Positions 18,088-26,150 of a DNA stretch of 64,000 nt are shown here, in pieces. Under the pieces are notes generated by a model. The model was not told where the DNA came from and did not search any database. It saw only the letters and a list, made by a program, of their open reading frames with translations. The translations under genes and the position numbers were made by a program. Source of the stretch: Clostridium sp. LS (GTDB taxonomy: Bacteria; Bacillota; Clostridia; Clostridiales; Clostridiaceae); the NCBI RefSeq assembly GCF_002760435.1, contig NZ_AUUU01000009.1:62001-126000 (forward strand), written 5' to 3'. Position 1 is the first letter of the stretch. Every line of letters starts with the position of its first letter.

Positions 18088-18852
18088 ATGGGATATCCTA
18101 AAGATTTATTATCAACAAGAGCAGTAGTTAAACCAGGTTTATGGGCTGTAATACCAAAAGAAGGACTAGTAAATAACGTAATACCTAATATTAAGGATTG
18201 CAAAGTGAGCATTGTTGCTTCACCTAAAATGGGTGCAAGTTTTGTACAATATATTATAGATGCACAAGTGGGAGGAGGCACAACAGCAACTTTTGCAAAG
18301 GAAGAAAAAATTGAAAGCTTCATTTATGTTGTAAATGGAAGCGTAGAAGTTACTATATGTAATGAAAAACATGTACTAGATGATGGTGGATATGCTTTTT
18401 CACCAGAAGGCATGGGAATGAGCTTTAAAAATATTGGAACAGAAGTTTCAAAAATACTTTTGTATAAGCAAGTATATATTAAATATGAAGACTTAGAAGC
18501 TAGAGTTGTTGTGGGAAATGTAAATGATATTGAATATAGAATTTATGATGATATGGCAAATGTATTCATAAAAGATTTACTTCCAACAGATCTTGGATTT
18601 GACATGAATATGCACATTTTATGCTTTGAACCAGGTGGATGTCATCCATTTGTAGAAACTCATGTACAAGAACATGGTGCATATATATTAAGTGGAGAAG
18701 GAATGTATCTAATGGATGATACATGGATGGGAATAAAGAAAGAAGATTTCATGTGGTTTGGTCCATATGTCCCACAATGCGCTTATGGAGTTGGAACAGA
18801 AAATTTTGCTTATATTTATTCAAAGGACTGTAATAGGGATGTATCCTTGTAA
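18088..18852 (+). CDS. allE: (S)-ureidoglycine aminohydrolase
   Basis: A 254-residue bicupin protein of the AllE/YlbA family (about 260 residues is usual), Mn-dependent. It converts ureidoglycine to ureidoglycolate with release of ammonia. Seen: LLSTRAVVKPGLWAVIPKEGLVNN at the N-terminus, a first cupin around ESFIYVVNGSVEV, and a second cupin with PGGCHPFVETHVQEHGAYILSGEGMY holding the metal His/Glu residues. This member makes the pathway assignment for the cluster firm. AAGGAGAG precedes the ATG. Confidence 0.93.
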   Translation: MGYPKDLLSTRAVVKPGLWAVIPKEGLVNNVIPNIKDCKVSIVASPKMGASFVQYIIDAQVGGGTTATFAKEEKIESFIYVVNGSVEVTICNEKHVLDDGGYAFSPEGMGMSFKNIGTEVSKILLYKQVYIKYEDLEARVVVGNVNDIEYRIYDDMANVFIKDLLPTDLGFDMNMHILCFEPGGCHPFVETHVQEHGAYILSGEGMYLMDDTWMGIKKEDFMWFGPYVPQCAYGVGTENFAYIYSKDCNRDVSL

Positions 18853-18943
18853 TTGGATATCTATATATGAATGTAAAATAATGCTAAGCTTCAAAGATAA
18901 ATTGATATAAATAAATATATATATAAATAAAGGAGAATGAAAA

Positions 18944-19885
18944 ATGAAATTAGTAATATTAGAACCATTAGGTGTAAATAAGGACAAATTGTTGGGGATG
19001 GCTAAGGATACTTTGGGATATGAAGTAGACATAATATATTATGATACAAGAGTAGAGGATACTGAAACATTAATAGATAGAAGCAAGGATGCTGATGCTG
19101 TAGTACTCTCTAATCTTCCATATAAAAAAGAAGTAATAGAAAACTGCTCAAATTTAAAAATGATTTGTGTTGCATTTACGGGAGTAGATCATGTTGATAT
19201 GGATTACTGTAAAGAAAGAGATATTATGGTATGTAATTGTGCGGGATATTCAACTGTTGCTGTTGCTGACTTAGTATTTGGTATGGTAATTTCTCTGTAT
19301 AGAAATATCATACCTTGTAATACTGTGACAAGAAAAGGCGGAACAAAAAATGGGCTTGTTGGTTTTGAATTAGCAGGAAAGAAGTTCGGAGTAGTAGGGG
19401 CAGGAGCAATAGGCATGAGAACTGCAGAAATTGCTAAGGCTTTTGGATGCGAAGTATATGTTTATAGCAGAACCAAAAAAGAGGTTGAAGGAATTAAATT
19501 TGTAGAATTAGATACATTAATGGCTACTTGTGATATAGTATCACTTCACGTTCCACTAAATGAAAGTACTAAAGGATTAATAAATAGTGAGAAACTATCA
19601 TTAATGAAAGAAAATGCAATTTTAATTAATACAGCAAGGGGGCCTGTTGTAGACAGTGCAGCTCTTGCTGAAGCGCTAAACAGTGGAAAAATAGCAGGTG
19701 CCGGAGTAGATGTATTTGAGGTTGAACCACCGATACCAGTAGATCATGTATTGTTTGGAGCAAAGAACTTAATAGTAACTCCTCATGTTGCTTTTGCTAC
19801 AGCAGAAGCTTTTGAAAAGAGAGCTATCATTGTTTTTGACAATATTGAAAAATGGTTAAGAGGTACTCCACAAAATGTAATGTAA
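18944..19885 (+). CDS. D-isomer-specific 2-hydroxyacid dehydrogenase
   Basis: A 313-residue NAD(P)-dependent dehydrogenase. The Rossmann motif GVVGAGAIGMRTAEIAKAFG is about residues 146-165. The catalytic series is Arg in NTARGPVVD, Glu in VFEVEPP and His in VTPHVAF. In a ureide cluster it most likely reduces glyoxylate to glycolate. It could instead act on ureidoglycolate, the job done in enterobacteria by the unrelated AllD. It sits between allE and the second amidohydrolase gene, 16 bp from the latter. Confidence 0.8.
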   Translation: MKLVILEPLGVNKDKLLGMAKDTLGYEVDIIYYDTRVEDTETLIDRSKDADAVVLSNLPYKKEVIENCSNLKMICVAFTGVDHVDMDYCKERDIMVCNCAGYSTVAVADLVFGMVISLYRNIIPCNTVTRKGGTKNGLVGFELAGKKFGVVGAGAIGMRTAEIAKAFGCEVYVYSRTKKEVEGIKFVELDTLMATCDIVSLHVPLNESTKGLINSEKLSLMKENAILINTARGPVVDSAALAEALNSGKIAGAGVDVFEVEPPIPVDHVLFGAKNLIVTPHVAFATAEAFEKRAIIVFDNIEKWLRGTPQNVM

Positions 19886-19900
19886 GTGTAGGTGAAAGTT

Positions 19901-21181
19901 ATGCTAAAGAAAGCAAATGCAGAAAATATACAGAATTGGTTAGAGAAAATTAATACCTATAATTCTACTCCAGAGTTTGGTACAACAAGAGTGCTTTTCA
20001 CAGAATGTGAGATAGCAGCTAGAGAATACGTTAAAAGTGAAATGAAGAAATTGGGACTTATTGTAAGAGAAGATAGTATAGGAAATATATTTGGAACATT
20101 AGTAGGAAGTAAACCAAATCTTCCACCAGTTTGGACTGGATCACATATAGATACTGTACTTAATGCAGGTATGTTTGATGGAATGGCTGGTGTTGTAGGT
20201 GGTATGGAAGCCCTTAGACTTATTAAGGATTCAGGTATTAAATTTAATAGAAATATCGAAGTTGTTGTATATACTTCAGAAGAGCCTACAAGATTTGGAT
20301 TATGTTGTTTGGGCAGCCGTGCAATGGCTGGACATCTAACATTAGAAGATACAAAGAAGTTAAAAGATGAAAATGGAAAAACTTTAGAGTCGATTTTGAA
20401 AGACTTAGGTTATGATCTTGATAGATTCAAAGATATACACGTAAAAAAAGGGCAAGTCTTTGGTGCAATAGAATTGCACATTGAACAAAATAATAAACTT
20501 GAAAAAAAGGGACTGCCAGTTGGCATAGTTAAGACAATCTGCGCACCTACAAATTATTCTGTAGAAGTAATAGGCTGTCAATCACATGCTGGCGGAACTT
20601 CAATGGAAGATAGAAGAGATGCATATGCAGCAAGCTGTGAAATTGCTTTGATTTTGGAAAAACTTGCACTTAAATGTAATAGTGAATATAATACAGCAAC
20701 TGTTGGACGAGTAGAAGTAATACCGAATGCAGTAAATGTAATTCCAGGCAAAGTTAAATTTTCTATTGATATTCGTGATTGTGAATTTGAAACAAAAATG
20801 GAGCTAATAGAGGATTTAAAGAAAGAAATTAAGAAAATTAAAGAAAAAAGAGGTGTTCAAGTTAATTTGATCAAAGAGAATAATGATATGCCAATGAAAT
20901 GTGATCAAACTATTGTCAGTATATTAAGAGAAAGTTGTGAAGAAAAAAATATTTCTTATGATATGATGATAAGTGGCGCTTATCACGATTCGATGTTTGT
21001 AGGAGAATTTGCACCTGTAGCTATGATATTTGTACCAAGCAAAAATGGAATTAGTCATAGCCCAGATGAGTGGACAGACTATAATGATATTGCTTTAGGT
21101 GTTGAGGTATTAGCAAAATCCTTACTAGAATTATCAAATAAAGAAGAATTATGTGTAAATAATTTAAACTCCATATCTTAA
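19901..21181 (+). CDS. second AllC-like amidohydrolase, probable ureidoglycolate amidohydrolase
   Basis: A 426-residue M20-family paralogue of AllC: SHIDTVLNAGMFDGMAG, TSEEPTRFG, ELHIEQNNKLEKKG, QSHAGGTSMEDRRD and SGAYHDSMF. The pathway needs a step from ureidoglycolate to glyoxylate plus ammonia, and a UAH-type enzyme of this family would do it; the specific assignment is inference. Compared with the first copy it has Glu-Pro after SEE and Asn-Asn after the HIEQ motif. The ATG at 19901 behind AGGTGA is preferred over the GTG at 19892. Confidence 0.75.
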   Translation: MLKKANAENIQNWLEKINTYNSTPEFGTTRVLFTECEIAAREYVKSEMKKLGLIVREDSIGNIFGTLVGSKPNLPPVWTGSHIDTVLNAGMFDGMAGVVGGMEALRLIKDSGIKFNRNIEVVVYTSEEPTRFGLCCLGSRAMAGHLTLEDTKKLKDENGKTLESILKDLGYDLDRFKDIHVKKGQVFGAIELHIEQNNKLEKKGLPVGIVKTICAPTNYSVEVIGCQSHAGGTSMEDRRDAYAASCEIALILEKLALKCNSEYNTATVGRVEVIPNAVNVIPGKVKFSIDIRDCEFETKMELIEDLKKEIKKIKEKRGVQVNLIKENNDMPMKCDQTIVSILRESCEEKNISYDMMISGAYHDSMFVGEFAPVAMIFVPSKNGISHSPDEWTDYNDIALGVEVLAKSLLELSNKEELCVNNLNSIS

Positions 21182-21207
21182 TAAATTTTGAATGCTATGA
21201 AATTTAT

Positions 21208-21276
21208 GGTGGATTTTAAGAGTCGTGCTTCATCTCCACCATGAAACCCACGATAGGAATAAGTCGTGGGCTTTTT
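21208..21276 (+). terminator. terminator of the all operon within a dispersed repeat
   Basis: The repeat GTGCTTCATCTCCACCATGAAACC is followed by a CCCACGA...TCGTGGG stem (21247-21270) and CTTTTT. Confidence 0.85.
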
Positions 21277-21508
21277 CATTTTATAGATTTGAAATATTAC
21301 AATTATATAATTGATTACATACTATAAGCTGTTATTTATGTAATGCTTTTAATTTGAATATTCTGTCAAGTAGTTTATTGTAGGATTAAATATATCTAAT
21401 ATCTTTGTAGCCGATAAAGATGAAATATTATTTATACTTACAGTTTCCTACAAAGTAGGCATAATTTTAGCATATAAATTATTTTGTTAAAATAATTTAA
21501 AAAAAGTA

Positions 21509-21537
21509 TTGCATAATGAAAAAAAAAGTGTTATCAT
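21509..21537 (+). promoter_or_regulatory. promoter of the mannose-type PTS operon
   Basis: TTGCAT (21509-21514), a 17-bp spacer and TATCAT (21532-21537). A direct repeat TCAAGTGAG lies just downstream (about 21549 and 21560). I saw no -24/-12 sigma-54 element, unlike LevR/ManR-controlled mannose PTS operons. Confidence 0.6.
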
Positions 21538-21605
21538 GAAAACGTAGTCAAGTGAGGGCATCAAGTGAGAGTCCTTAAGTAGATTACAATAAAATAATAA
21601 TATCT

Positions 21606-21801
21606 AGCATGTTACTGATTCGATCAGGCATAAGCATAGGTAAATAGAATAATTTAATATTTGTTTGTTATGTCACGTGTATTGTACCGTTTTATAAGGT
21701 ATTATCATATTTTTTATGATTTAATTTAGTGTACAAGTAGTGTGATGAAATCTGAACATATATTATTTTGTTTTATTTCCGAATGCTTATGCCTTTTGTT
21801 T
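21606..21801 (+). promoter_or_regulatory. RAT antiterminator site with long-range terminator, man leader
   Basis: The RAT-like GTTACTGATTCGATCAGGC (21611-21629) overlaps the 5' arm GGCATAAGCAT (21627-21637) of a terminator. The 3' arm ATGCTTATGCC (21783-21793) is 145 nt away and is followed by TTTTGTTTTT. The arms are perfectly complementary over 11 bp. This is the logic of BglG/LicT control: protein bound to RAT blocks the terminator. The 145-nt loop itself has short complementary segments (TACC/GGTA, TTGTAC/GTACAA). Confidence 0.7.
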
Positions 21802-21832
21802 TTGTAACAAATAAAAAATAGGAGGTATAAAA

Positions 21833-22807
21833 ATGGTAGGAATTATTCTTGCTAGTCACGGAGAATTTGCTACAGGTATCATGCAATCTGGTAAAATGAT
21901 TTTCGGAGAACAAGAAAATGTAAAAGCTGTTACGTTGATGCCTAGCGAAGGACCTGATGATCTTAGAGCAAAAATGAAAGAAGCAATCGCATCCTTTGAC
22001 AACCAAGATGAGGTTTTATTCTTAGTTGATCTTTGGGGCGGTACACCATTCAACCAAGCGAATATGCTATTTGAGGAACACAAAGATAAATGGGCAATCG
22101 TAGCTGGTTTGAATTTGCCAATGCTGATTGAAGCTTATGGTGCACGTCTTTCAATGGAATCTGCACATGAAATTGCAACTTATATCTTAAATGCAGGTAA
22201 AGAAGGAGTTAAAGTTAAGCCCGAAGCATTAGAACCAGCAACTGGTAAAACTTCAGGAGCGGGAGCAGGGCAATCTAATGCTGGTGCACCTGGATCATTC
22301 GAATACGTTTTAGCTCGTATTGACTCTCGTTTACTTCATGGTCAAGTAGCAACTGCTTGGACAAAAACTGTAAATCCTACAAGAATTATTGTAGTGTCAG
22401 ATGATGTAGCTAGAGATAAACTTCGTAAGAATTTGATCACACAAGCTGCTCCTCCGGGGGTTAAGGCTCATGTTGTTCCAGTTGATCATATGATTAAACT
22501 TGCAAAAGATGACAAGCATTTTGGAGGGCAACGTGCAATGCTTCTTTTTGAAAATCCAAAAGATGTACTTAGAGCTGTAGAAGGCGGAATACCACTAAAG
22601 ACAATCAATGTTGGTTCAATGGCTCACTCTTTAGGTAAGGTTCAACCAAGCAAAGTGCTTGCTTTCAATCAAGAAGATATTAATATATTCAATAAGCTTA
22701 AACAAGCTGGACTTACTTTTGATGTGCGTAAAGTACCAAATGATTCAAAAGCAAATATGGACGAAATACTTAAAAAGGCACAAGAGGAATTAAAGAAATT
22801 AAAATAA
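21833..22807 (+). CDS. manX: mannose-family PTS EIIAB
   Basis: A 324-residue fused EIIA-EIIB. EIIA (about 1-130) has the phosphorylatable His in ILASHGEFATG and the DLWGGTPFNQA loop. A Gly/Ala-rich linker (about 140-157) follows. EIIB (about 160-324) has its active His in ARIDSRLLHGQVATAW. It receives phosphate from HPr and phosphorylates mannose, glucose or related sugars entering through EIIC/EIID. It is the first gene after the antitermination leader and has AGGAGGT upstream. Confidence 0.95.
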   Translation: MVGIILASHGEFATGIMQSGKMIFGEQENVKAVTLMPSEGPDDLRAKMKEAIASFDNQDEVLFLVDLWGGTPFNQANMLFEEHKDKWAIVAGLNLPMLIEAYGARLSMESAHEIATYILNAGKEGVKVKPEALEPATGKTSGAGAGQSNAGAPGSFEYVLARIDSRLLHGQVATAWTKTVNPTRIIVVSDDVARDKLRKNLITQAAPPGVKAHVVPVDHMIKLAKDDKHFGGQRAMLLFENPKDVLRAVEGGIPLKTINVGSMAHSLGKVQPSKVLAFNQEDINIFNKLKQAGLTFDVRKVPNDSKANMDEILKKAQEELKKLK

Positions 22808-22842
22808 TCTAATTATTTAGAGAAAAAGGAGGATTAATAACC

Positions 22843-23649
22843 ATGACTTTAAATATAGTTCAAGTTATATTAGTCATTTTAATAGCATTTCTAGCTGGTG
22901 TAGAAGGTATCTTAGATGAATTCCAATTTCATCAACCGATAATTGCTTGTACGTTAATCGGCTTAGTTACAGGTAATTTATTACCATGCTTAATCTTAGG
23001 TGGTACTCTTCAAATGATTGCCTTAGGTTGGGCAAATATCGGTGCTGCTGTAGCACCTGATGCAGCGCTTGCAGCTGTTGCATCTGCAATCATTTTAGTT
23101 CTTGGAGGTCAAGGTGAAGCAGGAGTTGCTTCAGCAATCGCTATTGCTGTTCCTCTAGCTGTTGCAGGATTATTATTAACAATTATCTGCCGTACTATTG
23201 CTACAGCGTTTGTACATTTTATGGACGCTGCTGCTAAAGAAGGAAATATCAGAGCTATTGAAATGTGGCAAATCGCTGCTATTTGTTTACAAGGTGTACG
23301 TATTGCGATCCCAGCAGGTTTAGTATTAGCAATCGGTGCTGGTCCAATTGGTGCATTACTTGCTGCTATGCCTGCTTGGTTAACAGGTGGTTTAGCAATT
23401 GGTGGTGGAATGGTAGTAGCTGTTGGTTACGCAATGGTAATCAACATGATGGCTACAAAAGAAGTATGGCCATTCTTTGCAATTGGTTTTGTATTAGCAA
23501 CTGTTTCACAAATCACACTTATCGGACTTGGTGCAATAGGTGTAGCTATAGCCCTTGCTTACTTAGCACTTAGCAAACAAGGTGGTTCAGGCAATGGTGG
23601 AAGTTCAAATACTGGTGATCCTTTAGGGGATCTAATTGATAGATACTAA
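22843..23649 (+). CDS. manY: mannose-family PTS EIIC
   Basis: A 268-residue integral membrane EIIC of the ManY/AgaC type: hydrophobic throughout, with GVEGILDEFQFHQPIIACTLIGLVTGN near the start and a Gly/Ser-rich C-terminal tail. With EIID it forms the sugar channel. AAAGGAGG precedes the ATG. The next gene starts 20 bp after its stop. Confidence 0.95.
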   Translation: MTLNIVQVILVILIAFLAGVEGILDEFQFHQPIIACTLIGLVTGNLLPCLILGGTLQMIALGWANIGAAVAPDAALAAVASAIILVLGGQGEAGVASAIAIAVPLAVAGLLLTIICRTIATAFVHFMDAAAKEGNIRAIEMWQIAAICLQGVRIAIPAGLVLAIGAGPIGALLAAMPAWLTGGLAIGGGMVVAVGYAMVINMMATKEVWPFFAIGFVLATVSQITLIGLGAIGVAIALAYLALSKQGGSGNGGSSNTGDPLGDLIDRY

Positions 23650-23668
23650 GAAGGGAGAGGAAACGAAA

Positions 23669-24580
23669 ATGTCAAAAGAATTAAAATTATCAAAAAGAGA
23701 CCGTATTTCTGTTTGGTTCCGTTCATTTTTCCTTCAAGGTTCTTGGAACTATGAAAGAATGCAAAATGGTGGTTGGGCATATGCAATGATTCCAGCAATC
23801 AAAAAATTATATAAGACTAAAGAAGATAGAGCAGCAGCTCTAGAACGTCACTTAGAGTTCTTTAACACTCATCCATATGTTGCTTCACCAGTTATCGGTG
23901 TAACATTAGCTTTAGAAGAAGAACGTGCAAATGGTGCACCAATCGATGATGTAACTATTCAAGGTGTTAAAATTGGTATGATGGGTCCTTTAGCTGGTAT
24001 TGGAGATCCAGTTTTCTGGTTTACTGTAAGACCAATTTTAGGAGCATTAGCTGCTTCACTTGCTCTAGCTGGTAACATCCTAGGACCAATTATCTTCTTC
24101 TTGGCTTGGAATATCATCCGTATGGGATTCATGTGGTATACACAAGAATTTGGTTACAAAGCAGGATCTCGTATTAGTGATGATTTATCAGGTAGTATGT
24201 TACAAGATATTACAAAAGGAGCATCAATCCTTGGTATGTTCATCTTAGGATCATTGGTTAACAGATGGGTATCTGTTAAATTTGCACCAGTAGTATCATC
24301 TGTTAAGTTAAGTGATGGTGCCTTCATAGATTGGAGCAAACTTCCTCAAGGAGCAGAAGGTATTAAGCAAGCTCTATTACAACAAGCATCTGGTATGTCA
24401 TTAACTGATACTAAGGTTACAACATTACAAAACAACTTAGATTCATTAATTCCTGGATTTATGGGATTATTAATTACACTTCTTTGCATGTGGTTGCTTA
24501 AGAAGAAAGTATCTCCAATTATCATAATTCTTGGGTTATTCGCAATCGGTATTGTTTTCCACTTAATCGGTTTAATGTAA
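23669..24580 (+). CDS. manZ: mannose-family PTS EIID
   Basis: A 303-residue EIID with SWNYERMQNGGWAYAMIPAI, FFNTHPYVASPVIGVTLALEE and GDPVFWFTVRPILGALAASLALAG, characteristic of ManZ. The frame is open from 23636, inside manY, but the ATG at 23669 behind GGGAGAGG is the sensible start. EIIC-EIID pairs of this kind also serve as receptors for class IIa bacteriocins. Confidence 0.95.
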   Translation: MSKELKLSKRDRISVWFRSFFLQGSWNYERMQNGGWAYAMIPAIKKLYKTKEDRAAALERHLEFFNTHPYVASPVIGVTLALEEERANGAPIDDVTIQGVKIGMMGPLAGIGDPVFWFTVRPILGALAASLALAGNILGPIIFFLAWNIIRMGFMWYTQEFGYKAGSRISDDLSGSMLQDITKGASILGMFILGSLVNRWVSVKFAPVVSSVKLSDGAFIDWSKLPQGAEGIKQALLQQASGMSLTDTKVTTLQNNLDSLIPGFMGLLITLLCMWLLKKKVSPIIIILGLFAIGIVFHLIGLM

Positions 24581-24593
24581 CATTTTCTTACTT

Positions 24594-24619
24594 AGCCTAG
24601 GCTTTTAGCCTGGGCTTTT
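24594..24619 (+). terminator. intrinsic terminator after manZ
   Basis: AGCCTAGGC pairs with GCCTGGGCT (one G-U), then TTTTG. It separates manZ from manO. Confidence 0.8.
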
Positions 24620-24779
24620 GTTAACATGTAAAGTAGTTAAAGTAAAGTGAAAAAAACAATTTTTATGATACTAATAAAATATGTATTATTTTTAATGGAC
24701 TTTTGAATAATTGATATAATTATATGTAAAATATATAATAAAAATAAATATGTGTATAATTAGAAAAGAGGTAGATTAG

Positions 24780-25154
24780 ATGGTTGAATCACTCAATACA
24801 AAGGTGGATCTAGCAATTGATGCAACAGCTTTTACGGGGGTTGCAGATTATGGTAAGATTATGATTGGCGACAAAGGTTTTGAGTTCTATAATTCTCGTG
24901 ATTATCGTAAATTTATTCAAATTCCTTGGGAAGAAGTTGACTATGTCATTGCATCCGTATTGTTTAAAGGAAAGTGGATTCCACGATATGCAATCAGGAC
25001 GAAGAAAAATGGTACATATACTTTTTCTTCTAAAGAAGCAAAAAAAGTACTTCGTACAGTTAGAAATTATGTTGATCCAAATCGTATGGTCTATTCGTTA
25101 AGTTTTTTTGATGTGGTGAAACGAGCAGTGAAGTCGATATTTAAGAAGAGTTAA
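24780..25154 (+). CDS. manO: ManO-type DUF956 protein
   Basis: A 124-residue DUF956 protein. This family is almost always found beside man PTS operons of Firmicutes and is often named ManO. Seen: ATAFTGVADYGKIMIGDKGFEFYNSRDYRKFIQIPWEEVDYV, a PH-like beta-rich domain. Role unknown, possibly regulatory. A terminator lies between it and manZ, so it may have its own promoter. Confidence 0.85.
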   Translation: MVESLNTKVDLAIDATAFTGVADYGKIMIGDKGFEFYNSRDYRKFIQIPWEEVDYVIASVLFKGKWIPRYAIRTKKNGTYTFSSKEAKKVLRTVRNYVDPNRMVYSLSFFDVVKRAVKSIFKKS

Positions 25155-25257
25155 TCAACAAAAAATGTTATAATGTGTATAAAGTGAAACTTTTCAGGTG
25201 GAGCTTCTAGATTGCAATTCAGCACAATTAATCTAATTTTTTATTAAACAAAAAACT

Positions 25258-25295
25258 AAGGAACTTGCTCTTTTCTGTAGTAAGTTCCTTTTTGT
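25258..25295 (+). terminator. intrinsic terminator after manO
   Basis: AAGGAACTT pairs with AAGTTCCTT, followed by TTTTG. Confidence 0.85.
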
Positions 25296-25377
25296 ACTTG
25301 TAATTTTTTGATACAAAGGAGATAGTAATGAAGAAAAATATTTATTTATTGATTTTTTCACAGGCTCATTAGCATAA

Positions 25378-25920
25378 TTATTTTAGGTTAACTTGATAAA
25401 TCGGTACACCGCTTAGTTTTCCATTCACTTCTTTACTAGCCATTAAGGTAATTGCTTTTACTGGAATAGTAATTCTTTTAAATTGAATTGAGTTATTTAA
25501 ATCTTTAACATGCTCATAAAATAACACCCTTCGCCCTAAAGTAATATGGGGCATAAAAAGTTTATCATAAAATGGTATCTTCCATTCTTTTAATAGCGAG
25601 GAAAGTTCATTATAAAGTTCATAAAGAATAGCATTTTCTTCTATTCCAATCCATAAAATATTTGTCTTTTTTCTTTTAAAAATACCTAAGTTATTTACTA
25701 ATAATTCAAAAGGACTTATCTTTAAAACTGCTCTATCTAGCACTTCCTTTAATTTGGAGATCTGAAGATCATCAGCTTCTCCTATGAACCGAATTGTTAA
25801 ATGAAAGTTATTTTTTTCTGTAAAACTGCCTTCAATACAATAATTTTTTATATATGATGTTATTTTATCAAAATAATCCTTAATGTCATCTTCAAAATCT
25901 ATAGCAATATATACTCGCAA
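25378..25920 (-). CDS. thpR: RNA 2',3'-cyclic phosphodiesterase (2'-5' RNA ligase family)
   Basis: A 180-residue 2H phosphoesterase. The two H-x-T/S-x motifs are visible: FHLTIRFIGE (about residue 42) and PHITLGRR (about residue 130). Length fits ThpR/LigT (175-190). It hydrolyses 2',3'-cyclic phosphodiesters of RNA. It starts at TTG behind GAAGAGAGAA. It is convergent with manO. Confidence 0.9.
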   Translation of the reverse strand: MRVYIAIDFEDDIKDYFDKITSYIKNYCIEGSFTEKNNFHLTIRFIGEADDLQISKLKEVLDRAVLKISPFELLVNNLGIFKRKKTNILWIGIEENAILYELYNELSSLLKEWKIPFYDKLFMPHITLGRRVLFYEHVKDLNNSIQFKRITIPVKAITLMASKEVNGKLSGVPIYQVNLK

Positions 25921-26150
25921 GTTCTCTCTTCCTTATCTGTGGAATCATTTTGTATTAATTTTAACCTCTTTGCCGTTAGTGTTAGAACGGATTATTAGAG
26001 GGGTATATTACTTCCCTCAACTTTATTATATCATATGAAATTTTTAAATAACAGGCTTATAATTTGTGCTCATTGTGTGTATCATAGGAACAGAATCACT
26101 TCGTAGAGAATTGCGTCATTCGTATCTAAAAAAGAGGAAGGGGAATATTT

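Noticed and set aside
21490..21540. Sigma-54 promoter for the mannose PTS
   Set aside because: No GG/GC elements with -24/-12 spacing were found; a sigma-A-like promoter and a RAT leader explain the region better.
21549..21569. Short CRISPR-like repeat (TCAAGTGAG twice)
   Set aside because: Only two copies 11 bp apart and no cas gene; at most a regulatory direct repeat.
23265..23573. 102-codon plus-strand ORF rich in Trp, Cys and Asn inside manY
   Set aside because: An out-of-frame shadow of the EIIC gene with no ribosome-binding site and unnatural composition.
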